Origin: Aquiflexum gelatinilyticum
GTDB taxonomy: Bacteria > Bacteroidota > Bacteroidia > Cytophagales > Cyclobacteriaceae
Reading direction: 5' to 3'
Length of the DNA: 64,000 nucleotides
Assembly: GCF_024741135.1 (NCBI RefSeq)
Contig: NZ_JANSUY010000013.1
Location: 175,776 to 239,775, forward strand
Position numbers and translations under genes: made by a program. Below the pieces are notes generated by a model. That model searched no databases. It saw only the letters and a list, made by a program, of their open reading frames with translations, and was not told the origin of the DNA. Every line of letters starts with the position of its first letter. Position 1 is the first letter of the stretch. This document shows positions 44,628 through 53,765 of the stretch, one piece after another.

Positions 44628-45566
44628 TTAAGGGACCAGATAAGAATACACATTTTCCAAATCATATTTCTTTCGTCTTACATTTATTGAAATGGATTCA
44701 TACAAATTTGGTTTAGAACGTTTGGCTTTGAACACTATTTTCGTTTTTTCCCAAGCAACTACTTCCACATCAAAATAAGGTTCATCCGCAAACCTTACCA
44801 TTTTGATATCTGAATCCAAATAATCCCCTAAAATTGTAACTTCTCCTTCTATACTTACCTTTTGGTTTTCAATCAAATTGAAAATAGGTTCTCTGAATTT
44901 GGCAGGCCATTCGGTCTGAATGTTCTTTCCGCTGATATCAAAACTGAACCGGATGAATCCATTCTCTTTGATATAATAAGTTGAAAACATAGAAGGCAAG
45001 ATTGCCCGGAAATAGTCCTCTTTAATATCTAATATTGTCAATTTACTTTCAGTAGATCCATCTGCAGAAATAAAAAAATTAGCGGGATTCTTACTAATAT
45101 TTCGTCCAAAAAAAGTTAGGGTATCCCCAAAATAAATCTCAGAAGGTCCTACAATCCTATCTAAGATAAAACCAACTGTTCCGCGAGAAACAAAGGCAAC
45201 AAAAGGTGAAAACACCACAGTATCAGCAGTCATAGCAAAAGCAACAACATTATACTGTTTTCCGTAAAGCATCGAGTGCGTTGCTTTCAATTTAAATTCT
45301 TTCCCCGGCTTTCCTTTTTTACTCACCCAATCGGCATTTTCAAAGTCCAAATCATCAGAATCCGAATAAAAAAAGCCATATTCTAAAATCGGCTGAATCC
45401 CGAAATCAATAAATTGCGCAGAAAATTCAACAAAGAGGTTGGAACTAGCATCTACATTTGTTATTAAAATTTTAGGTCCGATACTAACTCGGGGCTCTTC
45501 CTTTTCACAAGCTATGAATAAACAAGAAAGTGGAAAAAGAAAAAATAGAAAATAACGATTCTTCAT
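44628..45566 (-). CDS. IPT/TIG-like lipoprotein
   Basis: A 312-residue lipoprotein (signal core YFLFFLFPLSCLFIACEKEE; lipobox Cys at about 20). The mature part looks like two or three immunoglobulin-like beta-sandwich modules, including IPT/TIG features such as ISKNPANFF and KVSIEGEVTILGDYLDSDI. IPT lipoproteins are common on the Bacteroidota surface, often in glycan-binding systems, but no SusC/SusD pair is nearby. It is divergent from a second IPT-like lipoprotein at 45806, and the region is visibly AT-rich. Confidence 0.75.
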   Translation of the reverse strand: MKNRYFLFFLFPLSCLFIACEKEEPRVSIGPKILITNVDASSNLFVEFSAQFIDFGIQPILEYGFFYSDSDDLDFENADWVSKKGKPGKEFKLKATHSMLYGKQYNVVAFAMTADTVVFSPFVAFVSRGTVGFILDRIVGPSEIYFGDTLTFFGRNISKNPANFFISADGSTESKLTILDIKEDYFRAILPSMFSTYYIKENGFIRFSFDISGKNIQTEWPAKFREPIFNLIENQKVSIEGEVTILGDYLDSDIKMVRFADEPYFDVEVVAWEKTKIVFKAKRSKPNLYESISINVRRKKYDLENVYSYLVP

Positions 45567-45805
45567 AATTAAGTTTTAGGTAAAGGTATAGAATAAAACA
45601 ATAAGTTCACTGTCATTAATTTTTTAAAATAATCACTTGAGAATTTTCGTGAAGGCACTTCAATTATTCCAAATCAAGAAAAAATGCACTTAAAATCCGA
45701 TATCAATTAGCTTTAAATTAATGCAGGTTTTTTTCTAAAAAAATTGCCTAATTATATATTTCCTAAAGTAGAAAAAAGTAGTTTTCTTTGGTAAAAAACA
45801 ATTTC

Positions 45806-47254
45806 ATGGTCTTACTTCGTTTTCCTACTATTCTAATCATATTATTGTTTTGGATAGGATTGGCCTGTACCACCGAAGAACCTGCTGATTTATTACCTCA
45901 GGAAGCATTTAGCATTTTTCCTGAAACTGGGACTTTTGGTGATACAATTAGAATGCGGTTAACCAATTTAGATCCGGAGCAGATTGACTTCTACACGATA
46001 CTTTTTGGTGAAGAATATACAAATATCATCAAAATTGAGCCAAATGAAATCTCGTTCATCGTCCCAGAAGCCTTAAAATCAGGAAATTCTAGCATTCAAG
46101 TAATAGGATTTAATTTCAGATATACATCCCGAAAGTCTTTCAAATTGACTCCACCTGAGATCATTTCCTATAACATGTGTACTTTTACTGAGGATACGGT
46201 TAAAATTGAGGGGAAGCACTTCAATCCAAATTGGTCGAGAATGGAAGTCTTTTTCAATGGAGAACCGGCAAAACTTGTTGGAGGTAATAGGACAATGCTG
46301 CAGGTAATAATACCTGTTGTTCCTTTTCCAGAAGCAAAAGCTTCGATAAAATTGGGAATGGCCGACTATCAAGTCATTGGCAAAGAAGAAATTTGCATTA
46401 AAGATAAATGGCTAATGGTCTCAAATGATGCACCTGATAATTTCGTGAATTACACAGGTAGCTTTGTGATCGGATCAAAGGCCTATTTCCTCCTTCTAAA
46501 GGATGCACCAGAACAAAATGAACTTATGGTTTTCGAAACAAAAACCTTAAACTGGGAAAGTAAACAGTTAGAGGTTCCATTGTTAGCAACCAGTAATGTA
46601 ACAGGAAGTTCGGAAAAAGGATATTTATATACCCAATCAGAGAATAATAACTTTTGGGAATATGACCCAAATATTGACTTATGGACCAAACGAAAAAAAT
46701 TCCCTGGAAAGAATCGTGATTTTTCCGTAATGTTTTCTGTGGGTAAATACATTTTTTTAGGTTTGGGTAATGATCAAAATACACCTTGGGAGCCTAATTT
46801 TTCCGATTTTTATAGGTATGACCCAATCCAAGATGATTGGGAAGAAATGGAGGATCTTGATTTTGGCCCATCTTCACCCAAGTTAAAAATGGCCTGCACA
46901 GTTGTAGGAGATAAAATAATCCTAAGTGGAGGAGGTAGTTTTGGGGTTTGGATGTACGATAGCACTAAAAATTCATGGGATAGAAAAAATGATTTCCCTA
47001 TGGCCTTAAGTTTTACTTCAGGGTTTTCATTCAATGACCAGGGATTTGTAACGTTAGGTAGGCAAGTTTGGAAATATAATTTTCAGGATGACTCTTGGAC
47101 CGAAGTAGACGAAGTGGGATTTTCATATAGATATCGGTCTTTTGCCTTTACAATAGAAGGTAAAGCATATATTGGTGGCGGCGACGCTATTCCTCCGACC
47201 ATTTGGGGAAACCCGACAAGAAATGTTTATCGATATGATCGCCCTAGTTTCTAA
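45806..47254 (+). CDS. IPT plus Kelch-repeat lipoprotein
   Basis: A 482-residue lipoprotein (signal MVLLRFPTILIILLFWIGLAC; lipobox Cys at about 21). The ATG at 45806 is used; an in-frame TTG at 45788 would add six residues before the signal. Residues about 30-190 resemble two IPT/TIG domains (ETGTFGDTIRMRLTN, KIEGKHFNPNWSRMEVFFNG). Residues about 215-482 form Kelch-like blades (YRYDPIQDDWEEMEDL, MYDSTKNSWDRKNDFPM, KYNFQDDSWTEV), giving a beta-propeller. It is probably a surface binding protein; the ligand is unknown. It is divergent from the gene at 44628. Confidence 0.82.
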   Translation: MVLLRFPTILIILLFWIGLACTTEEPADLLPQEAFSIFPETGTFGDTIRMRLTNLDPEQIDFYTILFGEEYTNIIKIEPNEISFIVPEALKSGNSSIQVIGFNFRYTSRKSFKLTPPEIISYNMCTFTEDTVKIEGKHFNPNWSRMEVFFNGEPAKLVGGNRTMLQVIIPVVPFPEAKASIKLGMADYQVIGKEEICIKDKWLMVSNDAPDNFVNYTGSFVIGSKAYFLLLKDAPEQNELMVFETKTLNWESKQLEVPLLATSNVTGSSEKGYLYTQSENNNFWEYDPNIDLWTKRKKFPGKNRDFSVMFSVGKYIFLGLGNDQNTPWEPNFSDFYRYDPIQDDWEEMEDLDFGPSSPKLKMACTVVGDKIILSGGGSFGVWMYDSTKNSWDRKNDFPMALSFTSGFSFNDQGFVTLGRQVWKYNFQDDSWTEVDEVGFSYRYRSFAFTIEGKAYIGGGDAIPPTIWGNPTRNVYRYDRPSF

Positions 47255-47510
47255 CTAGATCAAGAGAAAATCCAGATATATTTATGTGTAGTTAAGCAAA
47301 TAAATTTTGAATTATTTTTGTTTTCTACTTTAAACCTCAGTTATGAGCCGATGTATGTAACTTCTCCCTTTTATCAAAATTCCTAATTATAATTAAAGGA
47401 ATCTAATCCCCATTCAACCTAAATTTTATCCGATCAAAATTTTGCTTGATTTATACTTAAACTTTTTGACTTGGGACAATGTCTAAGCTGGGATATTTAA
47501 ACTATTTCCC

Positions 47511-50384
47511 ATGAAGATTTCTACTTTCAAAGCATTTTTCCTTTGCTTGCTTTTTATTTATTCTTTTGATTCCCAAGCCCAAAGACCCGAAGGAAGAACA
47601 CAGAATCTCATCCTCAAAGGCCGAGTCATCGAAGGAGCTACAAAAGGACCAATGGTCGGTGCCAATGTGGTCATCAAGACGGTTACAGACTCGGTTTTGG
47701 TGAATACAGTAACAGGAGCAGACGGGACTTTTGAAATCAGCAGGCCAAGAATCCCATCTGTCCTGATTGAAGTTACTTTTTTGGGATTTGTAAAAATCAG
47801 CAAAACCCACAACAGAGGTGATGGTCTAGACCTCGGAACCTTGGTCTTATTGGAAGACAGCAAGCTCCTAGGCGAGGTTTTGATAGAAGGTCAGGTGGTA
47901 GTAGGAGAAGTTAAGGGCGATACGACATCATTCAATGCCAATGCTTTCAAAACAAGGGAAAACGGAGATGCCGAAGATTTGGTCAGAAAGCTTCCCGGAG
48001 TCACCATCCAAAATGGTGAAATCCAGGCTAAAGGCGAGCAGGTACAAAAAGTTTTGGTGGATGGCCGGGAATTTTTTGGAAGTGATCCGTTCCTTGCTTT
48101 GCGAAATCTACCTGCGGATGTCATCGACCGCGTCGAGATATTGGATCAAAGGTCCGATCAATCCAGACTTACAGGATTTGATGACGGGAATTATTCAAGG
48201 ACTATCAATATCGTTACCAGACCGGATAAAAACACGGGCCAGTTTGGAAGGTTATACGCCGGTGCGGGCACACAGGACAGATATGCTGCAGGGGGCAATT
48301 TCAATTATTTCAAAGGCAACAAAAGAATCTCCATCATTGGTTTGTTCAATAACATCAACCAACAGAATTTCTCCTCTCAGGATTTAGTCGGGGTCAATGC
48401 CTCAAGTCAGGGTGGCGGAAATAGGGGCGGCGGCGGCGGACGCCCCGGGGGTCAGGGCTGGGGAGGTGGAAACAATAATTTTCTAGTCGGGCAAGACCAA
48501 GGTATCATCACAACAAACAGTGTAGGCTTGAATTACAGTGATAAATTCGGTAAAAAAATCAACTTCACAGGAAGCTATTTTTTCAATTCAACCAAGAATA
48601 ATCTATTTAAACTTACCAATAGGGAAACAATTTTGTCTGAGACCACGAGGCAATTTTATGAGGAAAATTTACTCAACACCATCACAAACAACAACCACCG
48701 CATCAATGGGAGGATAGAATATGACCTCAATCCAAAAAACGCCATCATCATTACCCCTTCCCTAAATTTCCAGAGCAACAATACTTACAACGACCGTGAT
48801 GGGCTCAACCTTTCAGGCACATTGGATCCCTTGAGTAGCTCAAGAACAAAATCCAATGCCACCACGGACGGCTATAACCTGGCAAACAATTTTGTCTATC
48901 GGTACAAATTTGACAAACAGGGAAGGACAATTTCCACTACTGTCTACACTGCTTGGACCAAAAGAGACCAATATTCTGACCTAGTTGCCGCCAACCGGGA
49001 TTTCATCAGAGATATCCGCGATACTATCAACCAAGAGACATTCGGACTTTCGGATGGCTTCAACTACCGGGCAACTTTACAATTCACGGAACCGGTCACA
49101 GAAAAATCGCTATTGACCATGTCTTACCAAGTGGGCAACAACAAAACTACTTCTGACCAAAAGACATTCAGCTTGATACCGGAAGCTGGCATTATGGTAC
49201 TTGATACTGCATTGAGCAACCAATTCAACAACAAATTTATCGTCCAAAGACCAAGTGTAGGGTACAGCTATAGGTTTGAAAAATGGAATGTCAATGCCAA
49301 CCTTGATTACCAATATGCGGTGCAGGACAATGAAAGCTTTTTTCCTAGAGAAGAACTTTTCAACCGCTCCTTCACCAATTTTCTTCCTGGTCTGAATGCC
49401 AATTATAGAAACCAAGAAAAAGGTACCTCTTTCAGGTTGCGGTATAGGACAAACACACAGGAACCAAGTGTAAATCAGCTTCAAAATGTAATCAACAACC
49501 AAAACCCTTTGCAGCTTTTAGTGGGAAATCCTAACCTTGGACAGTCATTCAGCCACAATGCCTTTATCAATTACTCCAAAATCAACTTAGCCAGATCAAA
49601 AACCTTCTTCACATTCATCTCCCTAAACCTGACTGAAGATTTTATTGGTACCAATACTTTTATTGCGCAATCCGATACCTTGATCAATGATCAAGTATTA
49701 TTAAAACCCGGTGGGCAAATCAGTCGTCCGGAGAATTTTTCGGGTAATTTCAGGTCACGCTTATTTGTCACCTATGGCACCCCGATCAAAAGCTGGAAAT
49801 CCCAGTTCAATCTGAATTCATCGGTTTCCTACAACAGGACGCCGGGGATGATCAATGGACAAAAAAATGCCAATGACAACATTGATTTGAGCCAAGGCTT
49901 GACCCTGACAAGTAACATCAGTAAAGACCTAGATTTTTCCGTTTCTACTACAGGGATTTATACCATTGTCAACAGTAGTTTACAATCCAATTTGGACCAG
50001 AATTACTATATCCAATCTTCCAATTTCAGATTCTACTATTCTCCAAACAAAGGGAAATTATTCATTTCCAATGTGGTCAACAATTCTTTATATAGAGGTC
50101 TTTCTCCCACTTTGGACCAATCAGTTTGGCTCTGGAATATTGAAGCCGGATATAGGTTTACCAAAGACAACAAAGCAGAACTGAAGCTTACAGTTTTTGA
50201 TCTGCTCAACCAGAACAATGCCATCGGTAGGACCGTGTCAGATGTTTCCATTGAGGATACATTCACAAGGGTCCTAACCAGATATGGCCTGATTACCTTT
50301 TCCTATAATATTGGCAACTTCAAACCCCAAGCCGAAAGCCCTCAGCAGGGAAGACCCGGCGGTGGCGGTGGCAGGACTTGGTAA
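47511..50384 (+). CDS. outer-membrane beta-barrel receptor with carboxypeptidase-like regulatory domain
   Basis: A 957-residue outer-membrane protein. A signal peptide (about 1-23, FDSQAQ) is followed by a carboxypeptidase-D-like regulatory domain (LKGRVIEGATKGPMVGANV to about residue 110). A plug-like region (ENGDAEDLVRKLPGVTI, KVLVDGREFFGSDP) and a large beta-barrel of the OMP_b-brl_3 type come next. A Gly-rich segment (about residues 301-320, GNRGGGGGRPGG) lies inside the barrel part and a second one ends the protein (GRPGGGGGRTW), an unusual finish for a barrel. It is a TonB-dependent-receptor-like protein without an obvious SusD partner. Substrate unknown. Confidence 0.88.
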   Translation: MKISTFKAFFLCLLFIYSFDSQAQRPEGRTQNLILKGRVIEGATKGPMVGANVVIKTVTDSVLVNTVTGADGTFEISRPRIPSVLIEVTFLGFVKISKTHNRGDGLDLGTLVLLEDSKLLGEVLIEGQVVVGEVKGDTTSFNANAFKTRENGDAEDLVRKLPGVTIQNGEIQAKGEQVQKVLVDGREFFGSDPFLALRNLPADVIDRVEILDQRSDQSRLTGFDDGNYSRTINIVTRPDKNTGQFGRLYAGAGTQDRYAAGGNFNYFKGNKRISIIGLFNNINQQNFSSQDLVGVNASSQGGGNRGGGGGRPGGQGWGGGNNNFLVGQDQGIITTNSVGLNYSDKFGKKINFTGSYFFNSTKNNLFKLTNRETILSETTRQFYEENLLNTITNNNHRINGRIEYDLNPKNAIIITPSLNFQSNNTYNDRDGLNLSGTLDPLSSSRTKSNATTDGYNLANNFVYRYKFDKQGRTISTTVYTAWTKRDQYSDLVAANRDFIRDIRDTINQETFGLSDGFNYRATLQFTEPVTEKSLLTMSYQVGNNKTTSDQKTFSLIPEAGIMVLDTALSNQFNNKFIVQRPSVGYSYRFEKWNVNANLDYQYAVQDNESFFPREELFNRSFTNFLPGLNANYRNQEKGTSFRLRYRTNTQEPSVNQLQNVINNQNPLQLLVGNPNLGQSFSHNAFINYSKINLARSKTFFTFISLNLTEDFIGTNTFIAQSDTLINDQVLLKPGGQISRPENFSGNFRSRLFVTYGTPIKSWKSQFNLNSSVSYNRTPGMINGQKNANDNIDLSQGLTLTSNISKDLDFSVSTTGIYTIVNSSLQSNLDQNYYIQSSNFRFYYSPNKGKLFISNVVNNSLYRGLSPTLDQSVWLWNIEAGYRFTKDNKAELKLTVFDLLNQNNAIGRTVSDVSIEDTFTRVLTRYGLITFSYNIGNFKPQAESPQQGRPGGGGGRTW

Positions 50385-50389
50385 CATAA

Positions 50390-50419
50390 AAAAAGAGACC
50401 TTTGACAAGGTCTCTTTTT
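50390..50419. terminator. terminator between the receptor and fasciclin genes
   Basis: AGAGACCT (50394-50401) and AGGTCTCT (50408-50415) form a perfect 8-bp stem with A-run before and T-run after, so it can act on both converging transcripts. Confidence 0.8.
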
Positions 50420-50462
50420 CGTTTTGGGGATTTTGTTGCGAGATAGAAAGAAAAATTTGTTT

Positions 50463-51029
50463 TCAACCTTTTGGAAGAACAACTGAATCCACCACGTGGA
50501 TTACACCATTTGACTGAAACACATCCTTGATAGTCACCATAGATTGGCCTCCATTCTCATCTGTGATATACAGGTCATTGCCTTTCATCCAAGCAGTCAA
50601 CTTGCCTCCTTGTACGGTTGTCAAGACCGCTTTTCCGTTTCCTTTCTTGATTGCAGCAGCAATTTCTTTGGATCCCATTTTTCCTGCCACGACATGATAA
50701 GTCAAAATACCTGTTAGGGTTGCTTTGTTTTCAGGTTTCACCAAAGTCTCCACAGTTCCCTTAGGAAGTTTTGAAAACGCCGCATTTGTAGGAGCAAAAA
50801 CTGTAAAAGGTCCCTCGGATTGCAATGTCTCTACCAAGCCTGCCGCCTGTACAGCTGCTACCAAAGTGGTGTGGTCTTTGGAATTGACCGCATTGGCGAC
50901 AATATTCTTGGAAGGATACATCGGTGAACCCCCTACTTCTACTGTTTTTTCTTTTTGGCCAAATGCTCCTGAAGCATTTAACAGAAACAGAGCCAAAATG
51001 GCTGATTGAAATAATCTCATGGTTTTCAT
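50463..51029 (-). CDS. second secreted fasciclin-domain protein
   Basis: A 188-residue protein with a signal peptide (about 1-24, ending GAFGQ), a short linker, and one FAS1 domain. Box 1 is [17 protein letters not shown] and box 2 is NGVIHVVDSVVLP; ILTYHVVAGK lies between. It differs from the paralogue at 18367 by a longer linker with SPMYPSKNIVANAV before the domain. Like that protein it should act at the cell surface or in the extracellular matrix. It is monocistronic and divergent from pheS. Confidence 0.93.
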   Translation of the reverse strand: MKTMRLFQSAILALFLLNASGAFGQKEKTVEVGGSPMYPSKNIVANAVNSKDHTTLVAAVQAAGLVETLQSEGPFTVFAPTNAAFSKLPKGTVETLVKPENKATLTGILTYHVVAGKMGSKEIAAAIKKGNGKAVLTTVQGGKLTAWMKGNDLYITDENGGQSMVTIKDVFQSNGVIHVVDSVVLPKG

Positions 51030-51127
51030 AATAAAATTGGTTTTGTTGTTTTGAAGAGAAATACGGAGAAGTCAAGCAAACTGGATTTTGGTATTTAAAA
51101 AAAAAGTGCTTTTCACATCATTTGTTT

Positions 51128-51135
51128 TAGATTTG
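51128..51135 (+). promoter_or_regulatory. putative -7 element of pheS
   Basis: TAGATTTG matches TAnnTTTG exactly, 24 nt before the pheS ATG. No well-placed -33 TTG was found. Confidence 0.45.
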
Positions 51136-51159
51136 TGATTCTGAAAAATTGAATGAAAT

Positions 51160-52188
51160 ATGCATCAGGAAAAAATAGAAGCCATCAAATCCGCCATCTC
51201 CGCTGCTGAAGCCGGCAATGAGGAGGAATTGGAGGCTTACAGGATGAAATTCATCAGCAAAAAAAGTGTGGTTGGGGAGCTTTTTGCAGAAATGAGAAAT
51301 ATTCCAAATGAACAAAAGAAGGAATATGGCCAATTGGTCAATGAAGTCAAGCAAATGGCCGATGCTAAATTTCAGGAGCTGATCGATCAGGTCAACCTTG
51401 CAAAAAAACATACCAAATCCTTTGATCAGGACCTTACCTTACCGCCTACAAATATCGCGGCAGGTGGCATACATCCATTGACTGCAACGAGACAGCGCAT
51501 CATCGAAATATTTGAAAGAATCGGCTTTAACCTTTCTGAGGGTCCTGAGATAGAAGACGATTGGCATAACTTCACAGCACTGAATTTTCCCGAAAACCAT
51601 CCCGCAAGGGAAATGCAGGACACGTTTTTCTTGGAAAAAAATCCAGATGTGGCTTTGAGAACTCACACCTCCTCAGTACAGGTGCGCGTAATGGAAAACC
51701 AAAAGCCTCCGATTAGGACACTTTCTCCGGGCAGGGTTTACAGAAATGAGGCCATTTCAGCCAGAGCACATTGCATTTTTCATCAGGTGGAAGGTTTGTA
51801 TGTGGATGAAAATGTGGGCTTCGCAGATTTAAAGAATACACTTTATCATTTTGCCAAAGAGATGTTTGGCAAAGAAACCAAAGTAAGGTTCCGACCTTCT
51901 TTCTTCCCTTTTACCGAACCAAGTGCCGAGATAGATATCAGCTGTCTGATCTGCGGAGGCAAAGGCTGTAATGTCTGCAAAGGCTCAGGTTGGGTAGAAA
52001 TTGGTGGATCTGGAATGGTGGATCCCAATGTCTTGGAAAATTGTGGCATTGATTCCAAAAAATATACTGGCTTTGCCTTCGGGATGGGTATAGAAAGAAT
52101 CGCGATGCTCAAATATCAGATCAAAGACCTTCGCTTATTTACAGAAAATGATGTGAGGTTTCTCCGGCAATTCAAACCAATGCTTTGA
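51160..52188 (+). CDS. pheS: phenylalanine--tRNA ligase alpha subunit
   Basis: The catalytic subunit of the class II heterotetrameric PheRS. The 342-residue protein has an N-terminal coiled coil (about 1-85), HPLTATRQRIIEIFERIGF, the dimer motif FPENHPAREMQDTFFL and the motif 2 region GRVYRNEAISARAHCIFHQVEGLYVD. The motif 3 region is GFAFGMGIERIAML. Two CxxC pairs in ISCLICGGKGCNVCKGSG could bind zinc; this insertion is seen in many Bacteroidota PheS. pheT is not next to it; the gene is monocistronic. Confidence 0.97.
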   Translation: MHQEKIEAIKSAISAAEAGNEEELEAYRMKFISKKSVVGELFAEMRNIPNEQKKEYGQLVNEVKQMADAKFQELIDQVNLAKKHTKSFDQDLTLPPTNIAAGGIHPLTATRQRIIEIFERIGFNLSEGPEIEDDWHNFTALNFPENHPAREMQDTFFLEKNPDVALRTHTSSVQVRVMENQKPPIRTLSPGRVYRNEAISARAHCIFHQVEGLYVDENVGFADLKNTLYHFAKEMFGKETKVRFRPSFFPFTEPSAEIDISCLICGGKGCNVCKGSGWVEIGGSGMVDPNVLENCGIDSKKYTGFAFGMGIERIAMLKYQIKDLRLFTENDVRFLRQFKPML

Positions 52189-52191
52189 ACC

Positions 52192-52224
52192 AAGCGCTTT
52201 TCGGGAAACCGGAAAGCGCTTTTT
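52192..52224. terminator. terminator between pheS and the GGGP synthase gene
   Basis: AAGCGCTTTTCGG and CCGGAAAGCGCTT form a 13-bp stem with one wobble, followed by T. It serves pheS; the stop codon of the convergent gene lies at its right edge. Confidence 0.8.
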
Positions 52225-52987
52225 AATTGGAAAATACCCTAAAAGTCTCCAGAATTGATGCTGCTTCACGGACTAGCTGAAGGTTTTTTCCTGCTCCATT
52301 TCCCAGAACGACAAGGTCAGCTCCAGAAGCAAAAGCTGTTTGTATTTTTTCTTTGGAATTCAGTCCTCCGCCAACCATCAAAGGCGATTTGATTTTTTTC
52401 TTGACAGCCTTGATAAGTTCAGGAGACACTGGATTAGGAGCCCCACTCCCTGCATCAAGATAAAAATACTGTAACCCTAGAAAATACCCTGCCAATGCCG
52501 TAGCAACTGCCAATTCTGGATGGTGGTTTGGAAGAGGAATCGTCTGACTGATATAATGGACACTTGTGGTCTGACCTCCATCTACCAGCATGTAGCCTGT
52601 CGGAAGTACCTCTACTTTACTTTTGTCCAAAATCGGGGCGATACTAACATGTTGGCCAATGAGCAAATCCGGATTCCTTCCTGAAATCAGGGATAGAAAT
52701 AAAATTGCATCTGCCAAAGGTGAAAACTGAAGTGAATTACCAGGAAAAATAACAGTGGGAATGTCCTCGGTAATGCTTCGGATAAATTTGATGATATCTC
52801 CTATTGTGTTTTGTTGAATCAGACTGCCCCCCAAAAAGAAAAAATCTATTTTAAGCTCAACCGCTTCTCTCACCTGCTCTTCAAATTGAATGGGAGAATG
52901 TATATCATCCGGGTCTATAAGCCAGGCAATTCCTTTTCGGCCGGAATCGGCCAATTCACGAAACTTGAGGCTTACTTTATTTTGCAT
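52223..52987 (-). CDS. geranylgeranylglyceryl/heptaprenylglyceryl phosphate synthase-like protein (PcrB family)
   Basis: A 254-residue TIM-barrel enzyme of the GGGPS/PcrB group, which joins sn-glycerol-1-phosphate to a polyprenyl diphosphate through an ether bond. Hallmarks are WLIDPDDI at the start, FFLGGSLI, VIFPGNSLQFS, EVLPTGYMLVDGGQTTSV, YFYLDAGSGAPNPV and LMVGGGLNSKEKI. Archaea use this reaction for membrane lipids; many Bacteroidota carry homologues whose product is not settled. It is the third gene of an operon, overlapping by 11 nt the gene for a small membrane protein. The phosphate-binding residues appear intact. Confidence 0.93.
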   Translation of the reverse strand: MQNKVSLKFRELADSGRKGIAWLIDPDDIHSPIQFEEQVREAVELKIDFFFLGGSLIQQNTIGDIIKFIRSITEDIPTVIFPGNSLQFSPLADAILFLSLISGRNPDLLIGQHVSIAPILDKSKVEVLPTGYMLVDGGQTTSVHYISQTIPLPNHHPELAVATALAGYFLGLQYFYLDAGSGAPNPVSPELIKAVKKKIKSPLMVGGGLNSKEKIQTAFASGADLVVLGNGAGKNLQLVREAASILETFRVFSN

Positions 52988-53351
52988 CCTCCCCGGGTTT
53001 GATTTTAGGTTCGTTCAGCTTGTTTGCAAATTGTTCTCTTCCATAATTGACCGCTATCGGAAGCAGCACAGCACTTAATCTTCCCAAAAATCCGGGTTCA
53101 AGTTTTCTGGTAAGTTTTTCTCTTATCTCTTCATCCAAAAGACCTTCCCTTTCCAAAGTTTGAAGGACTCGTTTTGTCTTATTGTTTTTTTTTCTTCCAA
53201 AAATCCGGTAGGCAGCAAAAGCCACAAGACCTCCTGCGAGAACTGCGCCTCCTATTTTGATATAATCCCCGGATTCTTTCTTGACCATATCAAGTTGTAC
53301 TTTAAGAGTCTGCTCAAGTTCTTCCGCTTTTTTGTTCAGCTCATTCTTCAT
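52977..53351 (-). CDS. small membrane protein in the GGGPS operon
   Basis: A 124-residue protein. An N-terminal coiled coil (NELNKKAEELEQTLKVQLDM) leads to one transmembrane helix (about 31-48, IKIGGAVLAGGLVAFAAY). A basic segment (FGRKKNNKTKR) and a helical C-terminal part follow. No family is recognised with confidence; such layouts are typical of YtxH-like or other envelope-organising proteins. It overlaps the genes on both sides by 11 nt, so its translation is coupled to both neighbours. Confidence 0.75.
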   Translation of the reverse strand: MKNELNKKAEELEQTLKVQLDMVKKESGDYIKIGGAVLAGGLVAFAAYRIFGRKKNNKTKRVLQTLEREGLLDEEIREKLTRKLEPGFLGRLSAVLLPIAVNYGREQFANKLNEPKIKPGEDAK

Positions 53352-53700
53352 TATCGGATCTTTTTTTTGGCCTGAAAATAAATGCTTTGATCACTTCCTG
53401 AAAACTACGGACAAGTGTCCTTGAATCTTTTAAGAAATAAAGCAAAACCAATAGCAGCAAATAAATCAAGGCAACGTACATAAAGCCCTTAAAAGGCGAA
53501 CGCATCAAATCACTTAGGTAAAATGCAAATGAAAAACTTGCAAAAAACAATACCATCACAGAGACTGTACCCATAACCATAAGGAGAAACATCCTTGCCA
53601 TGACTGTGGAAACCTGCTCATTGATTTCATCTTTTACAAGTTGAACCCTCACCTCGATGAGCTGCTTGATCGTTTGTATGATTTCAGATACATTCAGCAT
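53341..53700 (-). CDS. phage-holin-III-like (Holin-X) membrane protein
   Basis: A 119-residue protein with a helical N-terminus (VSEIIQTIKQLIEVRVQLVKDE) and two membrane helices (about 38-60 and 73-90). It matches the pattern of the 'holin superfamily III / Holin-X' proteins widely found in non-phage chromosomes of Bacteroidota and Actinobacteria. There is no phage gene nearby, so a true lysis role is unlikely. It is the first gene of the overlapping three-gene operon with the GGGPS-like enzyme. Confidence 0.8.
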   Translation of the reverse strand: MLNVSEIIQTIKQLIEVRVQLVKDEINEQVSTVMARMFLLMVMGTVSVMVLFFASFSFAFYLSDLMRSPFKGFMYVALIYLLLLVLLYFLKDSRTLVRSFQEVIKAFIFRPKKRSDNEE

Positions 53701-53765
53701 AATTGGTAATTTAGGAAGCTCCGATAGATTTTTAATTCTTTACAATATACGCTAAAAAGACCATT

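Noticed and set aside
53341..53700. Prophage indication from the holin-like protein
   Set aside because: No other phage gene is nearby, and holin-X-like proteins are normal chromosomal genes in Bacteroidota.
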